A stretch of DNA of 5,122 bases from Beijerinckiaceae bacterium (GTDB lineage: Bacteria > Pseudomonadota > Alphaproteobacteria > Rhizobiales > Beijerinckiaceae), in NCBI GenBank assembly GCA_947380915.1, contig CANCSY010000234.1, positions 1 through 5,122 on the forward strand, given 5' to 3'. Within the stretch, counting starts at the first letter, position 1. Each line of letters starts with the position of its first letter. This document shows, piece by piece, positions 1 through 4,681 of this stretch. Below the pieces are notes generated by a model. The model saw nothing but the letters and a program-made list of their open reading frames with translations, made no database searches and had not been told where the DNA came from. The translations under genes were made by a program, and so were the position numbers.

Positions 1-1
1 C

Positions 2-1018
2 GACTGGATCGGCTTCGAGGCGCGCCGTGTCGCAGCGCTGGAGCGCGGCAAGCTCGCTGGCATAGGTCTCGCCAATTACATCGAGACGCCGGTCGGGGCG
101 CCCCATGAGCGGGTGGAGCTCGCCGTCAACCCGGAAGGGCGCGTGGAGCTGGTGGTGGGCACGCAGACCACCGGTCAGGGCCACGAGACCAGCTTCGCCC
201 AGGTGGTCGCCGATCTCATGGGCGTCACGCCCTATGATGTGAAGCTGATCTATGGCGACACGGCGCTGGTGGAATCGGGCGGCGGGTCCCATTCGGATCG
301 CTCCATGCGCCTCGCCGGCGCCCTGATGGTGGAGGCCAGCGATGCGGTCATCGCCCAGGGCAAGCTGGTGGCCGCGGCGCTGCTGGAAGTCCCGGCGTCC
401 GAAGTCATGTTCGAGGATGGCTTTTTCCAGACCATCCGCAACAACCGGCGCTTCGACATTTTCGATCTTGCCCGCGCCATCGCCGCAAACCCGGCCCTGC
501 CCGAGGAGCTGCGTGTTCCTCTGGCCGCGAAGAAAACCCTCAATGGCCGCATCCCCGCCCATCCCACGGGCTGCGCGGTCTGCGAGGTGGAGATCGATCC
601 GGAGACCGGCGAGGTCGAGATGATCCAGTATGCGACCATCGACGATGCAGGCCAGCCGGTGAATCCGCTCATCCTGCATGGGCAGGTGCATGGGGGCGTG
701 GTGCAAGGCGCTGGCCCGGCGCTGGGCGAGGGTGTGGCCTATGACCAGGACTCGGGCCAGGTGCTCACCGGCAGCTTCATGGATTACGCCATGCCGCGCG
801 CATCCATGTTCCCCATGTTCAAGGTGGACATCACCGAAGACGCCACCCGCGGCAATCCCCTGCGCATCAAGGGCGGCGGCGAGGGCGGCACGACGCCCGC
901 CTCCGCCGTCATCATGAATGCGGTGCTGCATGCGCTTGCGCCCGTGGGCGTGCGCCATCTGGACATGCCGGCCACCCCCGAGCGGGTCTGGGCGGCGATC
1001 AACGCCGCAAAAGCGTGA
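2..1018 (+). CDS. Molybdenum hydroxylase large subunit (CoxL / xanthine dehydrogenase family), C-terminal part
   Basis: The reading frame is open from base 2, so the gene is cut by the window's left edge; the GTG at 113 is internal. About 338 residues are visible, compared with roughly 750-800 in the family. Visible motifs are the glycine-rich cofactor segment QTTGQGHETSFAQ (fragment residues ~55-67), the GGGSHSDRSMR segment (~93-103) and KGGGEGG near the C-terminus. In this family the Glu of that last motif (codon 881-883) is the catalytic base beside the molybdenum. Known for the family: the large subunit binds the molybdopterin cytosine dinucleotide cofactor and hydroxylates CO, purines, N-heterocycles or aldehydes, working with FAD and 2Fe-2S subunits. 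Those partners would lie upstream, outside the window. The loop that separates true CO dehydrogenase (AYxCSFR) from other members is also outside, so the substrate is undetermined. The MetE-like gene follows after 72 bp on the same strand. Confidence 0.92.
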   Translation, partial: DWIGFEARRVAALERGKLAGIGLANYIETPVGAPHERVELAVNPEGRVELVVGTQTTGQGHETSFAQVVADLMGVTPYDVKLIYGDTALVESGGGSHSDRSMRLAGALMVEASDAVIAQGKLVAAALLEVPASEVMFEDGFFQTIRNNRRFDIFDLARAIAANPALPEELRVPLAAKKTLNGRIPAHPTGCAVCEVEIDPETGEVEMIQYATIDDAGQPVNPLILHGQVHGGVVQGAGPALGEGVAYDQDSGQVLTGSFMDYAMPRASMFPMFKVDITEDATRGNPLRIKGGGEGGTTPASAVIMNAVLHALAPVGVRHLDMPATPERVWAAINAAKA

Positions 1019-1076
1019 CCGGAGAGCGGTTTGCCCGGCCTCTGACGCCGTGCTAGCCATTTGCAGCTTTGAAAAT

Positions 1077-1083
1077 AGGGGGG
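1077..1083 (+). promoter_or_regulatory. Ribosome binding site of the MetE-like gene
   Basis: The purine run AGGGGGG ends 7 bp before the ATG at 1091 and fits a strong Shine-Dalgarno site. It fixes the start of the MetE-like gene. The rest of the 72-bp gap after the molybdenum hydroxylase shows no clear promoter or terminator, which favours co-transcription. Confidence 0.7.
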
Positions 1084-1090
1084 TCCACGC

Positions 1091-2257
1091 ATGAAGCGCA
1101 GCACTGATCGCATCCTCACCACCCATGTGGGCAGTCTCATCCGCCCCGAGCCCCTGCGCGCCTTCATCCGCGCCCGCCAGACCCGACAGGCCTATGACGA
1201 GGCGGCCTACAAGGCCTGTCTCGCCTCGAGCGTGGCCGAAGTGGTGCGCCAGCAGAAGGCGGCGGGCGTGGATGTGCCCAGCGATGGCGAGTTCGGCAAG
1301 TCGATCAGCTGGTCGCAATATGCGCTGACCCGCGTCAGCGGCTTCGAGCGCCGCCCCTTCAACGGCGTGAACCCCTTCGCCACCGGCGCTGACCGCACGC
1401 GCTTCGCAGGCTTCTACGCCGAAATGGACTCCCGCGATCCGCCCAACACCAACGCGGAATCCGTCTGCACCGGGCCGATCACCTATACGGGCCAAGCCGA
1501 ACTGCTGCTCGACATCAACAATTTCAAGGCCGCCCTCAAGGGTCAGACCTTCGCCGACGCCTTCCTGCCGGTCGCCGCCATTTCCAGCGTGATCCCCGAC
1601 CGCAAGAACGAATTCTACAAGACCGACGAGGATTGCACCCTCGCCCTCGCCGAAGCCATCCGCACCGAATACAAGGCCATCACGGACGCAGGCATCGTGG
1701 TGCAGCTCGACGACGCCCGCGCCGCCGTCACCTATGACCGGATGGTGCCGCCCAAGAGCGTCGGGGACTACATGGCCTGGCTCGAGCGCATGGTCGAGAT
1801 CATCAATCATTCGCTGGAAGGCGTGCCGCAGGACATGGTGCGCTACCATGTGTGCTGGGGCAGCTGGCCCGGCCCGCACACGACCGACATTCCGCTGCGC
1901 GAAATCGTCCACCAGATCCTCAAGATCAAGGCGGGCGCCTTCGTGATCGAGGGCGCCAATCCCCGCCATGAACATGAGTGGAAGGTGTGGAAGGACGTGA
2001 AGCTGCCGGACGGCGCGATCCTCATCCCCGGCGTCATCAGCCACGCGACCAATGTGGTGGAGCATCCCGAACTCGTCGCCGAGCGCATCGTGCGCTACGC
2101 CAATCTGGTGGGCCGCGAGAATGTCATCGCAGGCACGGACTGCGGTTTCGCTCAAGGGCCGCTGTTGCAGCGCGTTCACGAGTCCATCGTCTGGGCGAAG
2201 TTCGAGGCCCTGCGCGATGGGGCGGCGCTGGCGACGAAGGAGTTGTGGGGGAAGTAA
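1091..2257 (+). CDS. Cobalamin-independent methionine synthase (MetE catalytic domain) family zinc methyltransferase
   Basis: A complete 388-residue cytoplasmic protein of the UROD/MetE-like TIM-barrel superfamily. It starts with the typical RILTTHVGSLIRP segment (His12) and has the conserved VPSDGEFGK (residues 62-70). The four zinc ligands of MetE are recognisable in order: His253 and Cys255 in HVCWGSWPGPH, Glu287 in FVIEGANPRHEHEW, and Cys351 in IAGTDCGFAQG. Full MetE is ~750 residues with two barrels; this protein has only the catalytic barrel, so the N-terminal folate-binding half is absent. Family knowledge: such single-barrel proteins include folate-independent methionine synthases, epoxyalkane:coenzyme M transferases and many uncharacterised alkyl transferases. 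A zinc-activated thiol (homocysteine or coenzyme M) as acceptor is expected, but the alkyl donor is unknown. A database label of MetE for this length is therefore over-specific. Its position behind a molybdenum hydroxylase suggests a catabolic role (inference). The start is supported by AGGGGGG 7 bp upstream. Confidence 0.9.
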   Translation: MKRSTDRILTTHVGSLIRPEPLRAFIRARQTRQAYDEAAYKACLASSVAEVVRQQKAAGVDVPSDGEFGKSISWSQYALTRVSGFERRPFNGVNPFATGADRTRFAGFYAEMDSRDPPNTNAESVCTGPITYTGQAELLLDINNFKAALKGQTFADAFLPVAAISSVIPDRKNEFYKTDEDCTLALAEAIRTEYKAITDAGIVVQLDDARAAVTYDRMVPPKSVGDYMAWLERMVEIINHSLEGVPQDMVRYHVCWGSWPGPHTTDIPLREIVHQILKIKAGAFVIEGANPRHEHEWKVWKDVKLPDGAILIPGVISHATNVVEHPELVAERIVRYANLVGRENVIAGTDCGFAQGPLLQRVHESIVWAKFEALRDGAALATKELWGK

Positions 2258-2271
2258 GCGCCCGAGCAAGC

Positions 2272-2297
2272 AGGCCGGATGAAGGAACGTCCGGCCT
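2272..2297. terminator. Possible bidirectional hairpin terminator
   Basis: AGGCCGGA (2272-2279) and TCCGGCCT (2290-2297) form a perfect 8-bp GC-rich stem with a 10-nt loop, 14 bp after the MetE-like stop codon. There is no proper T-run on either side, so it is not a textbook intrinsic terminator. The minus-strand gene remnant ends inside the right arm (stop 2296-2298). A shared terminator between convergent genes is the simplest reading. Confidence 0.45.
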
Positions 2298-2506
2298 AGT
2301 CTTCGGTGGGCGGCAGCTTATAACGTCGAAATTGTAGCTGGTCGTCTTCCATCCTGATTTCCAGAACCTGATTCACAAGATCGGGGAGCGGCTTCAGCTT
2401 CTGTTGAGCCTCTTCAAAAATCTTGAGCTGCATTTTGAGATCCATGTGTTGCGGCCCGTTAGGACACACAAGTCCGGCATGGAGAGTGACACCCGCATAT
2501 TGGCCC
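2296..2506 (-). pseudogene. 3' remnant of an unrecognised gene, cut by an IS630 end
   Basis: Reading leftward from the IS end at 2507, this frame is open for about 69 codons to a TAG at 2296-2298. The peptide looks protein-like: a hydrophobic stretch (AGVTLHAGLV), then an amphipathic charged helix (KMQLKIFEEAQQKLK), then alternating charged and hydrophobic residues ending RRYKLPPTED. The open frame continues into the IS end, but that part is IS sequence read in the wrong frame, so the true 5' end is missing. An alternative is a small 49-residue gene starting at the ATG 2445-2443, but no convincing ribosome binding site precedes it. GC content is lower than in the neighbouring metabolic genes. 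I do not recognise the family. Confidence 0.4.
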
Positions 2507-2609
2507 TTAGAGCGGATTCCTCTCAGATTGCATCGTAACCTGCAGCAGCGAAGTAATTGGCGCACTCTTGGGGCGTGAACTGGTCGATCAATTCGCCAAT
2601 GGCGTTCCA
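2507..2609 (-). repeat. Solo IS630-type element end, direct copy of 4579-4681
   Basis: This 103-bp block matches 4579-4681 at every position but one (G2530 versus A4602), in the same orientation, and the match stops sharply at both sides. It begins with TTAGAGCGGATTCC, the outer end of the IS630-like element seen whole at the right. It includes the TA dinucleotide (2508-2509) that IS630 elements duplicate on insertion. The rest of the element is gone, so this is a truncated relic. Confidence 0.9.
2523..2609 (-). pseudogene. IS630-family transposase, last 28 codons only
   Basis: Inside the solo IS end, the minus strand encodes the same C-terminus as the transposase at 4595-5122. It starts at the Trp of WNAIGELIDQFTP and ends GYDAI, against GYDVI in the right copy (the single base difference). 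All catalytic residues are missing, so it is inactive. The break lies at 2609/2610, where the similarity ends. Confidence 0.85.
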
Positions 2610-2683
2610 GGAGGTGGCTCGGTGAAATTGAACAGGTTGGTTATAGGGTGGTCTGAAAATGGTGGATCACTGGTCTGGGTCAT
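2610..2683 (-). pseudogene. Possible 5' scrap of a gene broken by the IS remnant
   Basis: An ATG at 2683-2681 on the minus strand opens a frame of 24-25 codons beginning MTQTSDPPFSDHPITNLFNF. It runs up to the IS scar at 2609, beyond which the sequence is IS-derived and soon hits a stop. The composition is plausible for a protein start, and a perfect inverted repeat lies just upstream (2699-2728). No clear Shine-Dalgarno is seen. It might be the 5' part of the gene whose 3' end is at 2296-2506, with the middle lost, or it may be chance. The family is not recognised. Confidence 0.22.
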
Positions 2684-2698
2684 GGAACTAGAATACTG

Positions 2699-2728
2699 TT
2701 TCGGATACGGTATGAATAGAATCCGAAA
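2699..2728. repeat. Inverted repeat TTTCGGAT / ATCCGAAA
   Basis: Perfect 8-bp arms at 2699-2706 and 2721-2728 are separated by 14 bp. The repeat sits 16 bp upstream of the possible minus-strand start at 2683. It could be an operator for a dimeric regulator or a decayed element end. No function is proven. Confidence 0.5.
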
Positions 2729-2742
2729 ACCGTCTAGGGGGC

Positions 2743-2760
2743 CGCGGTCCAAGGACCGCG
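2743..2760. repeat. GC-rich palindrome CGCGGTCC-AA-GGACCGCG
   Basis: The arms at 2743-2750 and 2753-2760 are perfect complements with two bases between them. As RNA this would be a 7-bp stem with a CAAG tetraloop. No T-run follows on either strand, so a terminator role is doubtful. Confidence 0.55.
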
Positions 2761-2827
2761 ATCCGCCTCACCCGGGAAAAGGCCCAAGGGACCCGCACCG
2801 CTATCTGCCTGCCTGTCTGACCTCAAG

Positions 2828-2841
2828 CTCACTGGAGTGAG
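2828..2841. repeat. Short palindrome CTCACT-GG-AGTGAG
   Basis: Perfect 6-bp arms with a GG centre. It is one of four palindromes in this non-coding stretch. A repeat this short can arise by chance. Confidence 0.3.
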
Positions 2842-2926
2842 GGCTGGCGTGGTTTGGGGTAGTGCAGAATGGCCAGTACCGACCACGACACGCCGCGAAG
2901 CACTATCTGCTCCCATCTCACTCACA

Positions 2927-2945
2927 CCACTTATAAAATAAGTGG
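2927..2945. repeat. Palindrome CCACTTAT-AAA-ATAAGTGG
   Basis: Perfect 8-bp arms (2927-2934, 2938-2945) around a three-base AAA centre. Its AT-rich middle differs from the GC-rich surroundings. It lies 44 bp left of the GTAA[G/C]CGG repeat pair. An operator or recombinase/accessory protein site is possible but not shown. Confidence 0.5.
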
Positions 2946-2988
2946 ATTGCAGCGGTCTGACACAAAAGGCCACCACGCTGCTCGATAA

Positions 2989-3007
2989 CTGCTTACCGAC
3001 CGCTTAC
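2989..3007 (-). repeat. Left GTAAgCGG repeat pair, 11-bp period (putative integrase arm sites)
   Basis: On the minus strand, GTAAGCGG (3007-3000) and GTAAGCAG (2996-2989) are spaced by exactly 11 bp, one helical turn. They lie 62 bp left of the tRNA-Arg fragment. The right-hand pair (3260-3278) has the same spacing and nearly the same consensus on the opposite strand. Paired direct repeats flanking a tRNA-derived core resemble arm-type binding sites of tyrosine integrases (inference). Confidence 0.45.
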
Positions 3008-3068
3008 CGTAAAACCGCCGCGTGGCTTCGCGGCTAGATTTCTCGTTCTAAGTGATTGATTTTAATGC

Positions 3069-3110
3069 CGCGCCCGAAAGGATTCGAACCTCTGACCCCC
3101 AGATTCGTAG
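3069..3110 (-). other. Truncated tRNA-Arg(ACG), 3' half; putative attachment (att) core
   Basis: Reading the minus strand from 3110 gives anticodon loop CTACGAA (anticodon ACG), 3' anticodon stem TCTGG, variable loop GGGTC, and T-arm AGAGG-TTCGAAT-CCTTT (all five pairs form, one G:U). The 3' acceptor strand CGGGCGC and discriminator G follow, 42 nt in all with canonical lengths. The next three bases are GCA rather than CCA. Upstream of the loop (3111 onwards) the bases cannot pair with TCTGG, and no D-arm or 5' acceptor strand (expected GCGCCCG) exists, so no functional tRNA is made here. A break exactly at the anticodon loop is a preferred tyrosine-integrase crossover point, and such 3' halves mark the ends of genomic islands. 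In the standard arrangement the element lies on the side that lost the 5' half, here to the right. Confidence 0.8.
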
Positions 3111-3142
3111 ACGCGAATTCTGTCTGTTTCGGAGGTGCTTGC

Positions 3143-3211
3143 GGGTTCACTGGGGTTCACACGAGTGCTTTCTGGTGCATGGAAATGGGGTCCCTGGGGC
3201 TTTGTGAACCC
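3143..3211. repeat. Three GGGTTCAC repeats (two direct, one inverted)
   Basis: GGGTTCAC occurs at 3143-3150 and 3153-3160 (10-bp period), and its reverse complement GTGAACCC at 3204-3211. All three lie within about 100 bp of the tRNA fragment, on the side that lost its 5' half. They could be recombinase or excisionase sites, or could fold into a hairpin. Confidence 0.4.
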
Positions 3212-3259
3212 ACGTGCAGTGTACCGAACCTGTGCGTATCCAAACGGAGCCAGGAAGCT

Positions 3260-3278
3260 GTAACCGGCGTGTAACCGG
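3260..3278 (+). repeat. Right GTAACCGG repeat pair, 11-bp period (putative integrase arm sites)
   Basis: Identical 8-mers GTAACCGG lie at 3260-3267 and 3271-3278, one helical turn apart and 149 bp right of the tRNA-Arg fragment. They mirror the pair at 2989-3007: the same 11-bp period, consensus GTAA[G/C]CGG, opposite strand. This symmetry around the tRNA-derived core is what would be expected of an attP site with two arms (inference). Confidence 0.45.
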
Positions 3279-3514
3279 TCACTTAGTCTGGTCCTCGTTT
3301 GGGAGTGAGCTCGAGCTATTCCTCGACCGATGCGCGCTGTCTTGTGCAGCGAACACCACCCTTCGCGCGAGCGTGCTTCCAGAACGTCGTGCGGCTCGTG
3401 GCTGCCGACCCACCGCGCCTGGTTGAATTTCGGTTCGGCGTCTCTGGCGTCGGTAGCGACATTTAATCGGGCCTTGATTCCACGAAGTTCATGGGTCACG
3501 ATGTGGAAACTGCG

Positions 3515-3520
3515 GGGGAG
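3515..3520 (+). promoter_or_regulatory. Ribosome binding site deciding the lactonase start
   Basis: GGGGAG ends 6 bp before the ATG at 3527. It supports that start over the in-frame ATG at 3491, which would add 12 polar residues in front of the signal peptide. Confidence 0.7.
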
Positions 3521-3526
3521 ACGATC

Positions 3527-4528
3527 ATGATTTCAAATCGAGTGATATTCGCGCTGCCGATCGGCGCAATTTTCAGCGCGCTGCTGTGGCAGCCGGTCGT
3601 TGCTCAAGTCGTCGCTCCCGATGCCAAATGGGAGCAGGTCGCGTCCGGTGGCGAAGGCACCGCCGAGGGCGTGGTGGCCGGCAAGGATGGGGCGATCTAC
3701 TTCGACGATCTCGCTCCGCCGGGAAAACTTTTCCGCTTCGATCCCAAGACAGGAAAGGCGGAGATCCTCATGGCGACGAGCAACATGGCGAACGGCATGC
3801 ACGTCGACCGTAACGGCGACCTGTTAATGGGACTGGGGCTCCCAGGCAAGCAGATGCTCGCCAAGCGCGACATGAAGACGGGCGAAGTGACCAAGCTGGT
3901 CGATCACTATGAAGGCAAGTCGCTAATCTCGCCCAACGATATTACGACGGACGATAGTGGAAGGATCTACTTTACCGATGGTCGCTTCAACCAGATCGCG
4001 GAACCGGAACTGCCCAACGCAATATACCGCCTCGACCCGGACGGCTCCCTGACCCGTCTCGCCACGGACATGGGCCGGCCTAACGGCATTGAAGTGTCGC
4101 CAGACGGCAAGCGTCTCTATGTGGCGATCACGACGTTGGCCCATCTCAAACCCAATCCGCACAACATGAGGGATGAGTTCGGGATCACGCGCGGCGGGAT
4201 CATCCTCTATGACCTGGACGAAAGCGGATCGATCTCGAAGGGCAGGGTCTTCTATCGCACCAACGCCGCTGCTTCGGATGGCACGGCCATGGATGTGGAC
4301 GGCAATCTCTATACGGCCGCCAATGACCGGTCGAACGGCGGCAAGGAGGTGGTCGCCCTGCGGCCAGACGGGAGCGTACTGCAGCAACTGCCGCTCCCCT
4401 CGGCCGGTCTGCCGGTGCAACTCGGTTTCGGCCGCGGCGACGACAGCTCTACGCTTTATCTTTCGACGGCTTTGCCGTGGGGCCTTTGGAAGATCAAGAC
4501 CAACGTCAAGGGCTTCTATCGCAACTGA
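3527..4528 (+). CDS. Exported SMP-30/gluconolactonase (LRE) family protein
   Basis: A 333-residue six-bladed beta-propeller protein. A Sec signal peptide is clear: a short N-region with Arg5, a hydrophobic core at residues ~6-22, and a likely cleavage after VVA26, so the mature protein is probably periplasmic. Family landmarks are visible in order: Glu47 in TAEGVV, Asn137 in ISPNDIT, Asn186 in GRPNGIEVSPDG and Asp251 in SDGTAMDVDGN. By analogy with SMP-30 these give the metal ligands (Glu47, Asn186, Asp251) and a substrate-binding Asn (137). Repeated strand motifs such as DGAIYF, SGRIYFTDG, GKRLYVA and GNLYTA are blade signatures. The family hydrolyses sugar lactones and other esters with a divalent metal; the substrate here is unknown. 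It appears to be a single-gene unit: the upstream 400 bp is non-coding, and a convergent IS transposase ends 66 bp after its stop. It lies on the presumed element side of the tRNA-Arg fragment, so it may be island cargo (inference). Confidence 0.88.
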   Translation: MISNRVIFALPIGAIFSALLWQPVVAQVVAPDAKWEQVASGGEGTAEGVVAGKDGAIYFDDLAPPGKLFRFDPKTGKAEILMATSNMANGMHVDRNGDLLMGLGLPGKQMLAKRDMKTGEVTKLVDHYEGKSLISPNDITTDDSGRIYFTDGRFNQIAEPELPNAIYRLDPDGSLTRLATDMGRPNGIEVSPDGKRLYVAITTLAHLKPNPHNMRDEFGITRGGIILYDLDESGSISKGRVFYRTNAAASDGTAMDVDGNLYTAANDRSNGGKEVVALRPDGSVLQQLPLPSAGLPVQLGFGRGDDSSTLYLSTALPWGLWKIKTNVKGFYRN

Positions 4529-4578
4529 TCACTTATGCGTTGACAATATCCATGTGCGTCGCGCCGGGCGATGGCATA

Positions 4579-4681
4579 TTAGAGCGGATTCCTCTCAGAT
4601 TACATCGTAACCTGCAGCAGCGAAGTAATTGGCGCACTCTTGGGGCGTGAACTGGTCGATCAATTCGCCAATGGCGTTCCA
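4579..4681 (-). repeat. End of the right IS630 element, direct copy of 2507-2609
   Basis: This is the intact partner of the solo IS end on the left, 102 of 103 bases identical and in the same orientation, 2,072 bp away. It covers the terminal sequence TAGAGCGGATTCC and the last 28 codons of the transposase. Homology to the left copy stops at 4681, inside the transposase gene. Confidence 0.9.

Larger units (their letters stand above)
2684..3068. other. Non-coding stretch rich in palindromes
   Basis: I find no convincing gene here. The open frames that cross it have low-complexity, Arg/Ser/Pro-rich translations and start in unrelated features. What stands out are four short perfect inverted repeats (2699-2728, 2743-2760, 2828-2841, 2927-2945), a tetranucleotide-like CTAT/CTGC/CTGC/CTGT run near 2801-2816, and a repeat pair at 2989-3007 close to the tRNA fragment. 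Confidence 0.6.
3111..3514. other. Non-coding stretch between the tRNA fragment and the lactonase gene
   Basis: No credible gene is seen on either strand. The long minus-strand frame at 3062-3499 reads through the tRNA half and has no recognisable motif. The stretch carries the GGGTTCAC repeats (3143-3211) and the GTAACCGG pair (3260-3278). Its right half (about 3290-3510) presumably holds the lactonase promoter, but I cannot pick a convincing -35/-10 pair. Confidence 0.5.

Noticed and set aside
250..672. Minus-strand open frame opposite the molybdenum hydroxylase
   Set aside because: It is a shadow frame rich in Ser, Arg and Ala, with no motif, over a coding region with clear family signatures.
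2507..2565. N-terminal extension of the minus-strand frame ending at 2296
   Set aside because: These bases are the IS630 end read in a non-transposase frame, so the apparent ATG start at 2565 is an artefact of the insertion.
2568..2840. Plus-strand open frame of 90 codons
   Set aside because: It starts inside the IS630 stub, reads antisense to the transposase remnant, then crosses palindromic DNA with a low-complexity Arg/Pro/Lys-rich translation.
3069..3110. Complete functional tRNA gene
   Set aside because: The D-arm, 5' acceptor strand and 5' anticodon stem are absent and the expected CCA reads GCA.
2989..3278. CRISPR array
   Set aside because: The repeats are only 8 bp, occur in pairs with 3-bp gaps and lack uniform spacers. 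No cas gene is present.
3062..3499. Minus-strand open frame of 145 codons
   Set aside because: It reads through the tRNA-Arg half and the repeat region, has no ribosome binding site and no recognisable motif.
3491..3526. Upstream ATG start for the lactonase gene
   Set aside because: The start at 3527 has GGGGAG at 6-bp spacing and places the signal peptide at the N-terminus. The longer form would put 12 polar residues in front of it.
3923..4420. Long minus-strand open frame opposite the lactonase gene
   Set aside because: It is antisense to a well-supported gene with family motifs. Such frames are common in GC-rich DNA.
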